Positions 39,975-50,212 of a DNA stretch of 64,000 nucleotides are shown here, piece by piece (the stretch's first letter is position 1; the number at the start of each line of letters is the position of its first letter). Below the pieces are notes generated by a model, which saw only the letters and a program-made list of their open reading frames with translations, did no database searches and had not been told where the DNA came from. The stretch is from assembly GCA_947502885.1 (NCBI GenBank), contig CANNBP010000006.1:1-64000 (forward strand), in the 5' to 3' direction. The DNA is from an uncultured Aquimarina sp. Lineage in GTDB: Bacteria > Bacteroidota > Bacteroidia > Flavobacteriales > Flavobacteriaceae. A program made the translations under genes and the position numbers.

Positions 39975-40004
39975 TGGTATTATTAAAATAAAAAATTACA
40001 TTGT
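39974..40004 (+). promoter_or_regulatory. Candidate susC promoter
   Basis: TTGG at 39974-39977 and TACATTGT at 39997-40004 are 19 nt apart, a looser match to TTTG-N19-TANNTTTG. The leader to the susC ATG at 40069 would be about 60 nt. Confidence 0.4.
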
Positions 40005-40068
40005 CGTGATGTTTTAATAACAAACACTTTACATAAACCATTTTATCAACAAAAAAAACAGTGTAAAC

Positions 40069-43000
40069 ATGAACGTAAAAAGATGGAAACACCACGGCTA
40101 TTCATTTTTTTTAACATTATTTGGGCTTACTCTATTTGGATTCGCAGATACTATACATGCGCAAAATATTGTAATTACCGGTACTGTTACAGAAAGTAGT
40201 AATTCATCCCCTTTACCCGGGGTAACTATCACCATAAAAGGTGATGAAACCAAAGGAACTCAAACAGACTTTGATGGAAAATATACCATCGAAGTAACTG
40301 ACACCAAAACAACCCTTGTATATCGATATCTTGGTTTTACTACCAAAGAACAACTGGTAGGCAACCAATCAGTAATTAATGTAAGTCTTGAAGAGGACTC
40401 ACAAGCATTAGATGAAATTATTGTTGTTGGATACGGAACTCAAAAAAAGAGTGATGTAACTGGAGCTATCAGCACTATAAAAACTGAAGATCTAAATAAT
40501 GTAGTCGTAACAAACCCTATAGACGCTATCCAAGGAAGAGTATCTGGTGTTAATGTGGTCTCATCTTCAGGTAGTCCAGGAGGTATTGCCGATATTTCAA
40601 TTCGAGGTACGGCAACATTTGGTGACAATAAACCTCTCTATATCGTTGACGGAGTACAATCTGACCCTTATTTTATAGATCCTAATAATATTGAATCTAT
40701 GGAAATACTAAAAGATGCCGCCTCCTCGGCTATTTATGGTACTAGAGCTGCAAATGGGGTAATAATAATCACTACAAAAAAGGGAGATGCCCAAAAAACC
40801 TCTGTAGAAATTAATTCATCAGTAAGTATTAATACTTTAAGAAACGAGATGAAATTATTAGATGCAGATGGCTACATTAAAGTGCATAGACAAATCTACG
40901 AGAATGCTGGAGAAGCGCTACCATCCTATGTAGAAACCCCTCCAAATGTGAATACAAACTGGATAGACGAAACACATAGAGATGGAATATTGAATTTACT
41001 AAATGCCAGGATAACTGGAGGCACAGAAAATCTTAATTATAGCATCGGAGGTAATTTCGCTGACGAAAAAGGCGTTCTTATCGGCTCTTCTTTTACTAAA
41101 AAAGGACTAAATCTTAATTTGGGAACTTCAAAAGGAAAGTTTAAAATTGGTGCCGCAATTAATTATACTGAAACCAGACGTGAAGAACACAAATTTTCTA
41201 TTCGAGAAACATATTTCATCTCTCCATTAATACCTGTTAGAGATACTACAAAAGAGTCTGGATTTGGTTATAATGATGGGGATTTACCTGGACATAGAAA
41301 TCCGGTTGGAGATGATCACTTTCTTAATGAATATACAAAGTTGAATTATTTTTTAGGAAACCTTGATTTTGGATATGAAATCATAAAGAACTTAAACATT
41401 AATGCTAATTTTTCATTAGCAACAACAAACAACTTCACGTATGAGTTTCATCAACCTTTTAGAGTCACTCAAAAAGAAGATGATGACGATCGTTTTGCTA
41501 TGGTTTCAGAATACAACTCCCAATTTAGACGAATAAATCAACATTACACACTAAACTATAATTTTGAACTTAATAAACATAAAATTGGTCTTTTAGCCGG
41601 TTATCAAAGAATTAATGAGCCTTTTAGAAGATCTACGGCTCAAGCAGATGGATATAAGCTTGACGAGAATGACGATAGAATACCTGCAACAATCCTTGAC
41701 CCAAGTTTTAACACCTTAGATGCCTTTGAAGATGGTACATACTCTGCAGAAGGCACTAACTTTGTATATAACATAGTATCACAGTTTGGCAGAATCAACT
41801 ATGCATTTGATGACAAATATCTTTTACAAGCTAGTATAAGAAGAGATGGTACTTCAAAATTTGGTGAAAATAACAAATATGGTAATTTTCCTTCATTTGC
41901 TTTGGGATGGAAAATCACTGATGAGAACTTTATGAAAAATCAAAATATTTTTGATTTCCTAAAGATGCGATATAGTTGGGGACAGGCTGGTAATGATGCT
42001 GCACTAGATTATTACGATTTTATAGCAGTTATTAGTCAAGGAAAAAGTCAAAATAATGGAGGGTATGTATTTGGTAACCCTCAAATATCACAACTAGGAA
42101 GCATAGCCAGAACACTTCCTAATCCAGATTTGCAGTGGGAAACAACAACCTCATCTAATTTTGGTATAGATTTTTCCTCTTTAAAAAACAGACTAAAAGG
42201 TGCTGTGAATTACTATCACGGTAAAACAAAAAACTTATTAATCACAAAAGAATTCACCACTTCAGCAGGCGTTGAGGACGATATTGTGAATGCGGGAGAA
42301 TTTATTAACAAAGGGCTAGAATTCGAAATAGGGTATACTAATAGAGATCGTGAATTCAAATACGCAGCATTTGCCACATTTACCACTACCAACACAGAGG
42401 TAACAAAATTAAGTAATAATGAACAGGTATTAAGAGGAATTGGATTGCTATTTGGTTCTGATCATTTTGTAAACCAAACCAAAGTAGGTTACGAACCTGG
42501 AGCTTACTTTTTACCAGTAGCTGATGGGATATTTCAAAACCAAGCTGAGATTGATGCTCATGGAGCCCAAACAGATACTGCTCAACCAGGTGATATTCGC
42601 TTTGTAGATCAAAACAATGATGGCATTATTGATGAACAAGATGAAGTATATATGGGGTCAGCTATTCCCAAATATGAATATAGTCTAAATCTCTCTGCTG
42701 AATATAAAGGTTTTGACCTTAATGTTTTCCTACAAGGAGTTGGAAATAATAAAATATATAATGGAAATGATTTTAGATTAATGAGTTTGGATACCGGAAG
42801 AAATTATAGAGAAGATGCTTTAAATGCATGGACACCATCGAATACCAATACCAATGTACCTAGAGCCGTACTTGGTGATCCAAACGGAAACAATAGAGCA
42901 TCTACCAGGTTTTTAGAAGATGGAGATTACTTGAGAGTAAAAACTATTCAGTTGGGGTACTCAATCAACCCCAATTTGTTAAAAAAAATACACTTTAATA

Positions 43001-43185
43001 AAATAAGAGTTTATGTTACAGGACAAAATCTTTTTACTATAACTAACTATAATGGCCTTGACCCAGAAGTTGGTGGAAACAACTCAGATTTGAGAGTTGG
43101 AGAGAGAGTTTTATCCAGAGGTATTGACAGAAACTTATATCCAAAATACAAATCGATGATTTTTGGAATACAGGTAGGTTTCTAA
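40069..43185 (+). CDS. SusC/RagA-type TonB-dependent outer-membrane transporter
   Basis: A 1038-residue outer-membrane importer. The signal peptide ends near DTIHAQ (about residue 32). A carboxypeptidase-regulatory-like domain (about 35-115, GVTITIKGDETKGTQTDFDG) carries the SusC hallmark. The plug follows (DEIIVVGYGTQKKSDVTGAI, then DVRGTATFG-like ISIRGTATFG and YIVDGVQSD, up to IIITTKKG). The 22-strand barrel ends in an aromatic residue (IFGIQVGF). It is paired with SusD 27 nt downstream and driven from a promoter divergent to the GntR operon. It imports glycans or glycopeptides into the periplasm with TonB energy. Confidence 0.96.
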   Translation: MNVKRWKHHGYSFFLTLFGLTLFGFADTIHAQNIVITGTVTESSNSSPLPGVTITIKGDETKGTQTDFDGKYTIEVTDTKTTLVYRYLGFTTKEQLVGNQSVINVSLEEDSQALDEIIVVGYGTQKKSDVTGAISTIKTEDLNNVVVTNPIDAIQGRVSGVNVVSSSGSPGGIADISIRGTATFGDNKPLYIVDGVQSDPYFIDPNNIESMEILKDAASSAIYGTRAANGVIIITTKKGDAQKTSVEINSSVSINTLRNEMKLLDADGYIKVHRQIYENAGEALPSYVETPPNVNTNWIDETHRDGILNLLNARITGGTENLNYSIGGNFADEKGVLIGSSFTKKGLNLNLGTSKGKFKIGAAINYTETRREEHKFSIRETYFISPLIPVRDTTKESGFGYNDGDLPGHRNPVGDDHFLNEYTKLNYFLGNLDFGYEIIKNLNINANFSLATTNNFTYEFHQPFRVTQKEDDDDRFAMVSEYNSQFRRINQHYTLNYNFELNKHKIGLLAGYQRINEPFRRSTAQADGYKLDENDDRIPATILDPSFNTLDAFEDGTYSAEGTNFVYNIVSQFGRINYAFDDKYLLQASIRRDGTSKFGENNKYGNFPSFALGWKITDENFMKNQNIFDFLKMRYSWGQAGNDAALDYYDFIAVISQGKSQNNGGYVFGNPQISQLGSIARTLPNPDLQWETTTSSNFGIDFSSLKNRLKGAVNYYHGKTKNLLITKEFTTSAGVEDDIVNAGEFINKGLEFEIGYTNRDREFKYAAFATFTTTNTEVTKLSNNEQVLRGIGLLFGSDHFVNQTKVGYEPGAYFLPVADGIFQNQAEIDAHGAQTDTAQPGDIRFVDQNNDGIIDEQDEVYMGSAIPKYEYSLNLSAEYKGFDLNVFLQGVGNNKIYNGNDFRLMSLDTGRNYREDALNAWTPSNTNTNVPRAVLGDPNGNNRASTRFLEDGDYLRVKTIQLGYSINPNLLKKIHFNKIRVYVTGQNLFTITNYNGLDPEVGGNNSDLRVGERVLSRGIDRNLYPKYKSMIFGIQVGF

Positions 43186-43212
43186 TTAAGTAACAAACAA
43201 AAAATTAAAACA

Positions 43213-44757
43213 ATGAAAAAATATAATATAATCATAATTATTTCATTGATACTTCTTACAGTATCATGTGAAGATGACAAATTCATAGAGCAATTTCCTC
43301 CTGACAAATTAACTACAGATGTATTCTGGAGAAATCTTGAAGATGCTCAAAGTGGTTTAACTGCCGCTTATTCTGAATTAGAATCAAGAAGTAATTTTTG
43401 GGATGGATGGCAAGAAGGTAGACCTGTAGTCGAATATTTTAGATCAGACTATGCATTACTTGGTCCAGATGCGACCAACTATGGCCATTGGATGTCAATA
43501 TATAACTTTAATTACACGAATGGTCATGTTTTCTTAGATGTCATGTGGACAACAAATTACAAAGGGTTAAATTTTGCTAATCAAGTAATCACAAATGTTG
43601 ATAAAATGACTTCTGAGCAAATATCTGCTGCTGATAAGCAACAAATTATCGGAGAAGCAACATTTTTAAGAGGCTATTATCATTTTAAACTACTTACTCT
43701 TTTTGAACAAATTGTCTTAAGAACAGAAATGGTCACATTAGACAACATAAACCAAGCCCTAGCGACAAGACCAGAAGCTTGGGAAGCTATAACTACCGAT
43801 TTTAAGAACGCAGCTAACATGTTACCCAATACAAATACTCCAGAGAATGCTGGCCGTGCAACAAAAGGAGCTGCACTTTCTTACTTAGGCAAAGCTTACT
43901 TACATAAAGCTGGCGACTCATCATCCTCAGAAGGAGATGATTACGAAAATGCTAAATCTGCTTTAAAACAAGTTGTTGACAGTGGAGTTTACAGCCTAGA
44001 ACCAGATTTTTCCAGTTTATTTAATGGAGAAAATGAGAATAATTCTGAATCTATTTTTGAGTTACAATTTAAAAGTGGAGATGGTAGTTCTTGGAATGCA
44101 ACCAGATTACATGCCTTTGTAGGAGATTGGTGTATCGGTGGTTGGGGAGGTATTGAAGCTAATATCTCAATTGTTAATGATATGAAAAAAGAAGGCATGA
44201 TAGCTACTAATGGACTATATGACAACAGGTTGTATGGATCTCTTTACTTTAAGGATCCTTTTTACAATGACACCAATACAAATGAAATGCAAGGCAGCAC
44301 ATGGGATGTCCTTATATTTGAGACATACAAAGCCATAGATGCAAAGGATAATAGTGCATATTTCAGAAAATGGTTACCTAATTTTGTAAGAGATAATGGC
44401 TATGTTGGGGTTAATGTAGTTTTAATGAGGTATGCAGATGTTTTACTAATGTATGCTGAAACCCTTAATGAAACTGGGAGTACTACCGAAGCAATTCCAA
44501 TTATAAATAACGTAAGAGAAATACATGGATTAATGCCTCCAATAACAGCAACAACACAATCAGAGGTAAGAACTCAAATTATGCATGAACGAACAATGGA
44601 GCTCACATTAGAATCAACGCGGTTTAATGATTTACGCCGTTGGGGAATACTTGATTCTGCAATGCAAACTGCCGGAAGAACAGGTTTTAATGCTTCGCAA
44701 CATTCGTATTTACCAGTTCCTTTATCAGAAATACAAACTAATGATTTAGTCAATTAA
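43213..44757 (+). CDS. SusD/RagB-type glycan-binding lipoprotein
   Basis: A 514-residue surface lipoprotein with lipobox ILLTVSC and the SusD helical (TPR-like) framework: FPPDKLTTDVFWRNLEDAQS, FLRGYYHFKLLTLFEQI, ATKGAALSYLGKAYLH, and the terminal RTMELTLESTRFNDLRRWG and YLPVPLSEIQTN motifs. It caps the SusC barrel and captures the polymer or oligomer substrate. It is followed by a hairpin terminator, so the two downstream hydrolase genes may be expressed at a lower level by readthrough or from their own promoters. Confidence 0.95.
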   Translation: MKKYNIIIIISLILLTVSCEDDKFIEQFPPDKLTTDVFWRNLEDAQSGLTAAYSELESRSNFWDGWQEGRPVVEYFRSDYALLGPDATNYGHWMSIYNFNYTNGHVFLDVMWTTNYKGLNFANQVITNVDKMTSEQISAADKQQIIGEATFLRGYYHFKLLTLFEQIVLRTEMVTLDNINQALATRPEAWEAITTDFKNAANMLPNTNTPENAGRATKGAALSYLGKAYLHKAGDSSSSEGDDYENAKSALKQVVDSGVYSLEPDFSSLFNGENENNSESIFELQFKSGDGSSWNATRLHAFVGDWCIGGWGGIEANISIVNDMKKEGMIATNGLYDNRLYGSLYFKDPFYNDTNTNEMQGSTWDVLIFETYKAIDAKDNSAYFRKWLPNFVRDNGYVGVNVVLMRYADVLLMYAETLNETGSTTEAIPIINNVREIHGLMPPITATTQSEVRTQIMHERTMELTLESTRFNDLRRWGILDSAMQTAGRTGFNASQHSYLPVPLSEIQTNDLVN

Positions 44758-44804
44758 AAAGCATATCCAAATACTTTTTTTGAGCGAAATAAAATCAAGT
44801 AACA

Positions 44805-44847
44805 AACACCTAAAGGCATATTTATTTATACTTTAGGTGTTTTTTTA
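44805..44847 (+). terminator. Hairpin terminator after susD
   Basis: An 11-bp stem (44805-44815 with 44831-44841, 15-nt loop) is followed by seven T, 48 nt after the susD stop. It probably attenuates transcription between susCD and the glycoside hydrolases. Confidence 0.75.
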
Positions 44848-44923
44848 AATTTATAAATGATTTAAATCTTTAGAATCAATGGTATATTTAAATCCCTAAA
44901 GTTTCTAAAATAAATCTATAAAA

Positions 44924-47659
44924 ATGAATAAAACCTTATTTATAACTTTCCTCTTAACCTATACCACAACTACCTTATGGGCTCAAAAACCTGTAGAAAA
45001 AAATATAGAATTAAAAAACGACTTAATAAGTTTTAGCACTCGTATAAAAAATAAGGTATTAGAAACTGAACATCTAAGTTTTCGTAATGATTCTATATCT
45101 AAAAAAAACATTGTAACTGATGGAGATTTCTCTTTTGACATTGTTTGGACAGATTGGTTACCTCCTGGCAAACATAATAATGGCGAAAATCCAATTCAAC
45201 TAACAAAAAAAGACTTTGAATTTGAGTCCTACAGCACAAAAACACTACCTAATAAGACACAATTACTTTATACCTATTACAAAGGAAAACATCATCATTT
45301 ACAACTTGCCATTACCTATCAAATTCAACCTGATAAATATTACATCAAACGTAAAGTTGCGATACGAGATACTTTATACAACAAGCATTTCTTACAAAAA
45401 ATAAGTCCAATATATGCCACATTACGTAATCCAAAAATAATTCGACCCAAAAAAATAGGTGGTTTTGGTCAACCTGTAGCTTTTCATTTTGATAACAAAG
45501 GTTTTTTCTTTGGACTAGAGTATCCTGCATCCATAAATACGATCAAAACAGTTGAAAAAAAACTTAAACTTAATTCTTACCAACAGGTTGGAAAAAACAT
45601 ATCCCAAAATTGGATTGAAAGTGAATGGGTTGTTTTGGGCCTTACTCCTAACTCATATTTAAAAAAAGGTTTTTTTAAATATCTAAACGATATTAAAGTA
45701 AGCTCAAATAAGCCTTATACTTTGTATAATAGTTGGTATGATTTAAGAGGCCCCAAATATCCCGTTGGTACTTATGTAAAAAAAATGCAGGATATAGATT
45801 ATATGGGACAAAAGAATGTATTTCGGCTGTATAAATCTTTTAAACAAAACTTTATCAATAAGTATGATATCGTATTAGATGCCTTCGTCTTAGACGATGG
45901 TTGGGACATCTACGCTAGTCCATGGCAATTAAACAAAATCGTATTTCCAAACGGTCTTACACCAATAGTAGACAGGTTTAAAAATAATACCACACAATTA
46001 GGTATGTGGTTTGGTCCATCCGGAGGATATTCCGCTCGTATGAAAAGAATTAATTGGTACAAAGAAAATGGGTATGAGGTTGTTGGTGAAGAAAAAAAAT
46101 GGGGAGGTGCTATGTTATGTCTGGCTGGTAAAAAATATAGTGAGGTATTTAAGGAACGTACACTTCAGTTTGTTAAACAAGGAGTCACTTATTATAAATG
46201 GGATGGGTTTCAATTTTCTTGTAGTGAAATAACACATGGACACCCTATTGGTATTTATTCTCAAACGGCTATTTTAGACACTTTGATTTCGAGTATAAAA
46301 AATATACATAAGACCAATCCAAATGTATATCATAGTGTTACATCAGGAACTTGGCTAAGTCCATGGTGGCTTAAATACGCTAATCAAATATGGATGCAAG
46401 GAGAAGATTATGGATATGCAAATGTACCTTCTTATAGTCAAAGAGATGCATCAATAACCTATCGGGATTTAATTCTCTATGATGATTTTAAAAAGAAGAA
46501 ATATTGGTTTCCGATAAGTAATATGATGACTCATGGCATTATCAAGGGAAAGCTAGAACAATTACATATCACAGAGCCTCTTGATAAATTTGCTGACAAT
46601 GCAATTCTATATTTTGCAAGAGGAATATCGATGTATGAGTTATACACTAGTCCGGATATCATGAATGAAAAAGAATGGAAAGTTATTGCCCAATCTCTAA
46701 AATGGGCCAAACATAACTTTAATACCTTAATGAATACAGAGATGATTGGCGGGGATCCAGAACAAAAGTTAGCATATGGGTATCTTCATTTAAAGAAAAA
46801 TAAAGGAATATTAGCTGCACGAAATCCATACATAAAAAAACAGAACCTAAAAGTAACACTATCCCCCCAATTTGGATTAGACTCTGATACCAAAAACTTA
46901 GTTTTAGAGCAGGTCTACCCCAGACGCTGGATATCACCAAAAATATACAAGTCAGGGGATTCCATATCAATCCCATTAAAAGGTTACGAAACTGCTATTT
47001 ATGAAATCTACCCTCTACATAATAATCATGAACCATTACCTGTTGGAGTATCATTTGAAACTCAAAAAGATGATACAGGTAATTGGGTAATCAATTATCA
47101 TGATGGCAATTCTCCGCTCCTATTTCTCAATAAAAACAACATCGAATCAATTGAACACCAAAACGAAAACGTAAATCCCACCCAATCAAAAAGTCTAAAA
47201 AACAATGGCATTACATTTTCTAGCCAAACAATGAACGATGCGATCCAAGTTAACATAGATTGTGGGCAAAACATAGAGACTGCTACTCTCGGATTATTAT
47301 TAGAATCCGACAAGTCATATGAAGGAAGATTACCACATATATCTATAAAAATGGATGAGCAGTTAATCCATCCTAATCTTAATGGAAACCCCATTAATAA
47401 AGATCAAAAAATGCCTAATAAAAAATCTGGATGGTACTCTTTTGATATTAAAAAAGGAAAGCATAAATTAGTTCTTACAATTGATAAAGATTGGTCTGGT
47501 ATTATTAATACATGGCTTATCGGATATCAATCAAAATTATACCGAAGTGCAATAATTAAAATGAAGAAAGACGTTAATCCAAAAGTACTTCCTCCAAAAA
47601 CTTATCCAATAGAAAAAACAAAAATAGTCAAGAACATTGGTAGTATTCTAGTTAAATAA
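44924..47659 (+). CDS. Clan GH-D glycosidase (alpha-galactosidase-like)
   Basis: A 911-residue secreted hydrolase with a signal peptide ending near TTLWAQ. An N-terminal beta-sandwich (about 30-260) precedes a TIM barrel with the clan GH-D (GH36/GH27-like) motifs: FVLDDGWDIY (D323-D324) and YYKWDGFQFSC, whose D427 aligns with the nucleophile of KWD in alpha-galactosidases. WMQGEDYGYANVPS may hold the acid/base. A C-terminal region of about 200 residues ends in a jelly-roll module (ESDKSYEGRLPHISIKMDEQ, GKHKLVLTI) that may bind carbohydrate. Alpha-galactosidase or alpha-N-acetylgalactosaminidase is most likely; the exact family is not certain. It precedes GH89 by 64 nt. Confidence 0.8.
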   Translation: MNKTLFITFLLTYTTTTLWAQKPVEKNIELKNDLISFSTRIKNKVLETEHLSFRNDSISKKNIVTDGDFSFDIVWTDWLPPGKHNNGENPIQLTKKDFEFESYSTKTLPNKTQLLYTYYKGKHHHLQLAITYQIQPDKYYIKRKVAIRDTLYNKHFLQKISPIYATLRNPKIIRPKKIGGFGQPVAFHFDNKGFFFGLEYPASINTIKTVEKKLKLNSYQQVGKNISQNWIESEWVVLGLTPNSYLKKGFFKYLNDIKVSSNKPYTLYNSWYDLRGPKYPVGTYVKKMQDIDYMGQKNVFRLYKSFKQNFINKYDIVLDAFVLDDGWDIYASPWQLNKIVFPNGLTPIVDRFKNNTTQLGMWFGPSGGYSARMKRINWYKENGYEVVGEEKKWGGAMLCLAGKKYSEVFKERTLQFVKQGVTYYKWDGFQFSCSEITHGHPIGIYSQTAILDTLISSIKNIHKTNPNVYHSVTSGTWLSPWWLKYANQIWMQGEDYGYANVPSYSQRDASITYRDLILYDDFKKKKYWFPISNMMTHGIIKGKLEQLHITEPLDKFADNAILYFARGISMYELYTSPDIMNEKEWKVIAQSLKWAKHNFNTLMNTEMIGGDPEQKLAYGYLHLKKNKGILAARNPYIKKQNLKVTLSPQFGLDSDTKNLVLEQVYPRRWISPKIYKSGDSISIPLKGYETAIYEIYPLHNNHEPLPVGVSFETQKDDTGNWVINYHDGNSPLLFLNKNNIESIEHQNENVNPTQSKSLKNNGITFSSQTMNDAIQVNIDCGQNIETATLGLLLESDKSYEGRLPHISIKMDEQLIHPNLNGNPINKDQKMPNKKSGWYSFDIKKGKHKLVLTIDKDWSGIINTWLIGYQSKLYRSAIIKMKKDVNPKVLPPKTYPIEKTKIVKNIGSILVK

Positions 47660-47723
47660 TACTTTACCAGACTCAAAAAAACACACTTCATTAATCAATT
47701 CTAAACTCTAAAACATCTTTCTA

Positions 47724-49943
47724 ATGAAAATAAACGTTTTGTCAGCCATATTGATACTTACCTTAGTTTTTATAAGTTGTACTCAGCCTGTCGAAAAAAA
47801 AGTTCAAAAAAACTTAGCTGCACATGAAGTGTTACACCGTGCTCTTGGACAAGAAAAAGCCGCTAATTTTGACCTAAAATTCGTTCAAGATTCTATAAAA
47901 AATGATTGGTATTCATTAGAGAAAAATGATCAAAAAATAATAGTAAAAGGTAATTCACAAATTGCGTTATGTCGAGGAGTATATGATTATTTAAAAAATC
48001 AATGTAATAGTATTTATAGTTGGTCTGGAAAAAACATAAACATCCCTTCAGAATTACCATATATAAAGAAAAAAACAGAAAGTCCATATCAATTTAGATA
48101 CTATTTTAACGTTGTTACTCACGGATACACAACTGCTTATTGGGATTGGGAGCGTTGGGAAAAAGAAATTGACTGGATGGCAATACATGGTATCAATATG
48201 CCACTAATAGGAGGCGCACATGAAGCTATTCTATCTAGAGTTTTTGAAAAAATCGGTTTATCAAAATCAGAAATTGATCAATATTTTTCTGGACCAGCTC
48301 ATTTTCCTTGGAACAGAATGGGAAACCTAAATGGGTGGGATGGTCCACTACCCGATTCTTATTTTCCTAAACAAGTAAAACTAACTCATCAGATGCTTGA
48401 TAGGATGAGATCATTAGGTATGAATCCAATAATACATGCTTTTGCTGGTTTTGTTCCAAAAGGTATTAAAAGAGTATTTCCTAACGCTGAAGTTCGTGAA
48501 TTGGGATGGGGAGGTGGATTACCTCTTAAGAACAATGGTTTTATCTTATCCCCAGATAGTGATCTATTTGTAAAAATAGGCGCTTTGTATATAAAAGAAT
48601 GGGAAAAAGAATTTGGAAAAGGCGAATATTACTTAGCAGATAGTTTTAACGAAATGGATGCTCCATTATCAGAAGAACCCGCAAAAGCAATAGAAGAACT
48701 AGCTACATATGGCGCATCTGTATACAAATCTATTAAACAAGCAAACTCTGATGCAACATGGGTAATGCAAGGATGGACTTTTCCTTATCACAAAGATGAA
48801 AACGGAAAACTTTTTTGGACTCCCGAAAGATTAAGTGCATTGGTCTCAAAAGTTCCTGATGATAAATTACTAATACTTGACTTGGCCAACGAGTACAATC
48901 ACGTATTTTGGAAAATTGACCCTTCATGGAAGATGTACGACGGTTTTTTTGGAAAAAAATGGGTTTATTCATTTATACCTAATATGGGCGGAAAAATACC
49001 CCTTAATGGAAAATTAGACGTTTACGCATCTATCCCTGTACAAGCTTTAAATTATAAAAACAAAAAAAATCTTGTTGGTTTTGGTTTTGCTCCTGAAGGA
49101 ATAGAAAATAATGAAATTGTATACGAACTTTTATCAGATGTTGCATGGGAAAAAGAAAAAATTGAGTTAAAACCTTGGATAAAAAAATATTGTATACAGC
49201 GATATGGAGCATTTCCTGAACATATGAAAGTTGCCTTTGACTGGTTAAACAAATCCGCTTTTGGATCATTCACAGACCACCCAATGCATCGATACCAATT
49301 TAGACCATATAAAAAACCCGAAGGTGTCGAAGATCATGCAACTGTACACAAGTCTATAGAATTTGGTAAAGCCGTAGAAGCATTCTTAAAATGCATTCCA
49401 GAACTAAAGAATAATGATCTGTATCTGGCCGATGCAATAGAAATAACTGTTCAATACCTTGGACTAGTCGCTGATCAAAAGTTAATTCAGTTTTTGGACA
49501 ATATAGAAGAAAATCATCAAAAGCAAGAATTAGATGAAATCATCCAATTATTATTAATCATGGACAGATTACTTGCATCTCATCCAAACAGAAGTTTGCA
49601 AGAATGGGTGAATTTTGCAAGAACTTGGGGAGATAATGATATAGAAAAAAACTACTATGAATCGAACGCAAAAAGGTTACTCACTACATGGGGTGGAGAT
49701 CCAGTCAACGACTATTCTGGAAGAGTTTGGAGTGGTTTAATTAGGGATTACTATGTACCTAGGTGGGTAAATTATCATAGGGATGATACAACCAATAAAA
49801 AACAAAACATGAGAAAATGGGAAGAACAATGGATTATGAATCAAGGTGTATCAAAAATCGAACCTTATCAAGTTCCTCTTACCATTGCCTTAGACACATA
49901 TACTAAATATAAAAATGCATTATCCAATATAGAACAAAAATAA
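47724..49943 (+). CDS. Alpha-N-acetylglucosaminidase (GH89)
   Basis: A 739-residue lipoprotein (lipobox LVFISC) matching family GH89 (NAGLU), which removes non-reducing alpha-linked GlcNAc. The domain order is as in the family: N-terminal domain, barrel, C-terminal helical domain. Diagnostic stretches are YWDWERWEKEIDWMAIHGIN, PLIGGAHEAI, GPAHFPWNRMGNLNGWDGPL and the active-site loops ADSFNEMDAPL (about E310) and APEGIENNEIVYELL (about E458). Known GH89 substrates are heparan-derived and GlcNAc-alpha-1,4-Gal mucin glycans. Here it is last in the susCD operon, suggesting a substrate with alpha-GlcNAc on a galactose-containing glycan. Confidence 0.93.
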   Translation: MKINVLSAILILTLVFISCTQPVEKKVQKNLAAHEVLHRALGQEKAANFDLKFVQDSIKNDWYSLEKNDQKIIVKGNSQIALCRGVYDYLKNQCNSIYSWSGKNINIPSELPYIKKKTESPYQFRYYFNVVTHGYTTAYWDWERWEKEIDWMAIHGINMPLIGGAHEAILSRVFEKIGLSKSEIDQYFSGPAHFPWNRMGNLNGWDGPLPDSYFPKQVKLTHQMLDRMRSLGMNPIIHAFAGFVPKGIKRVFPNAEVRELGWGGGLPLKNNGFILSPDSDLFVKIGALYIKEWEKEFGKGEYYLADSFNEMDAPLSEEPAKAIEELATYGASVYKSIKQANSDATWVMQGWTFPYHKDENGKLFWTPERLSALVSKVPDDKLLILDLANEYNHVFWKIDPSWKMYDGFFGKKWVYSFIPNMGGKIPLNGKLDVYASIPVQALNYKNKKNLVGFGFAPEGIENNEIVYELLSDVAWEKEKIELKPWIKKYCIQRYGAFPEHMKVAFDWLNKSAFGSFTDHPMHRYQFRPYKKPEGVEDHATVHKSIEFGKAVEAFLKCIPELKNNDLYLADAIEITVQYLGLVADQKLIQFLDNIEENHQKQELDEIIQLLLIMDRLLASHPNRSLQEWVNFARTWGDNDIEKNYYESNAKRLLTTWGGDPVNDYSGRVWSGLIRDYYVPRWVNYHRDDTTNKKQNMRKWEEQWIMNQGVSKIEPYQVPLTIALDTYTKYKNALSNIEQK

Positions 49944-50028
49944 AGTAGCATCGAATAAATGGCCAAACAATAATCCTTGTCCACATCTCTATGTACTTGT
50001 TAAAAAAGAGAAATGCTTAAATTAACTT

Positions 50029-50066
50029 AGTATAAATGGCTAATCTTAAGGTTAACCATTTATACT
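50029..50066 (+). terminator. Long inverted repeat downstream of GH89
   Basis: A 38-nt imperfect palindrome (AGTATAAATGG paired with CCATTTATACT, one inner mismatch) lies about 85 nt after the GH89 stop, with TTAT after it. It probably terminates the susCD-GH operon, though the T-run is weak. Confidence 0.45.
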
Positions 50067-50156
50067 TTATCTACTATTGACTAATCATTAAATTAGATAA
50101 AAATTGAAATATTAGGTTATCCACATTCTTATTTTAACAAGATAAGATAGTTCTTG

Positions 50157-50187
50157 TTTGTAACCTCTTTGCAATATATTATCTTTA
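50157..50187 (+). promoter_or_regulatory. Promoter of pheT
   Basis: TTTG at 50157-50160 and TATCTTTA at 50180-50187 are separated by exactly 19 nt and match the Bacteroidota consensus apart from the last base. The leader to the pheT ATG at 50213 is about 20 nt. Confidence 0.65.
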
Positions 50188-50212
50188 CCGACTGAATTTA
50201 GAAAGACAAAAA

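Noticed and set aside
44924..49943. Heparan sulphate utilisation as the sole function of the susCD unit
   Set aside because: Only GH89 would fit; sulphatases, heparinase-type lyases and unsaturated glucuronyl hydrolases are absent.
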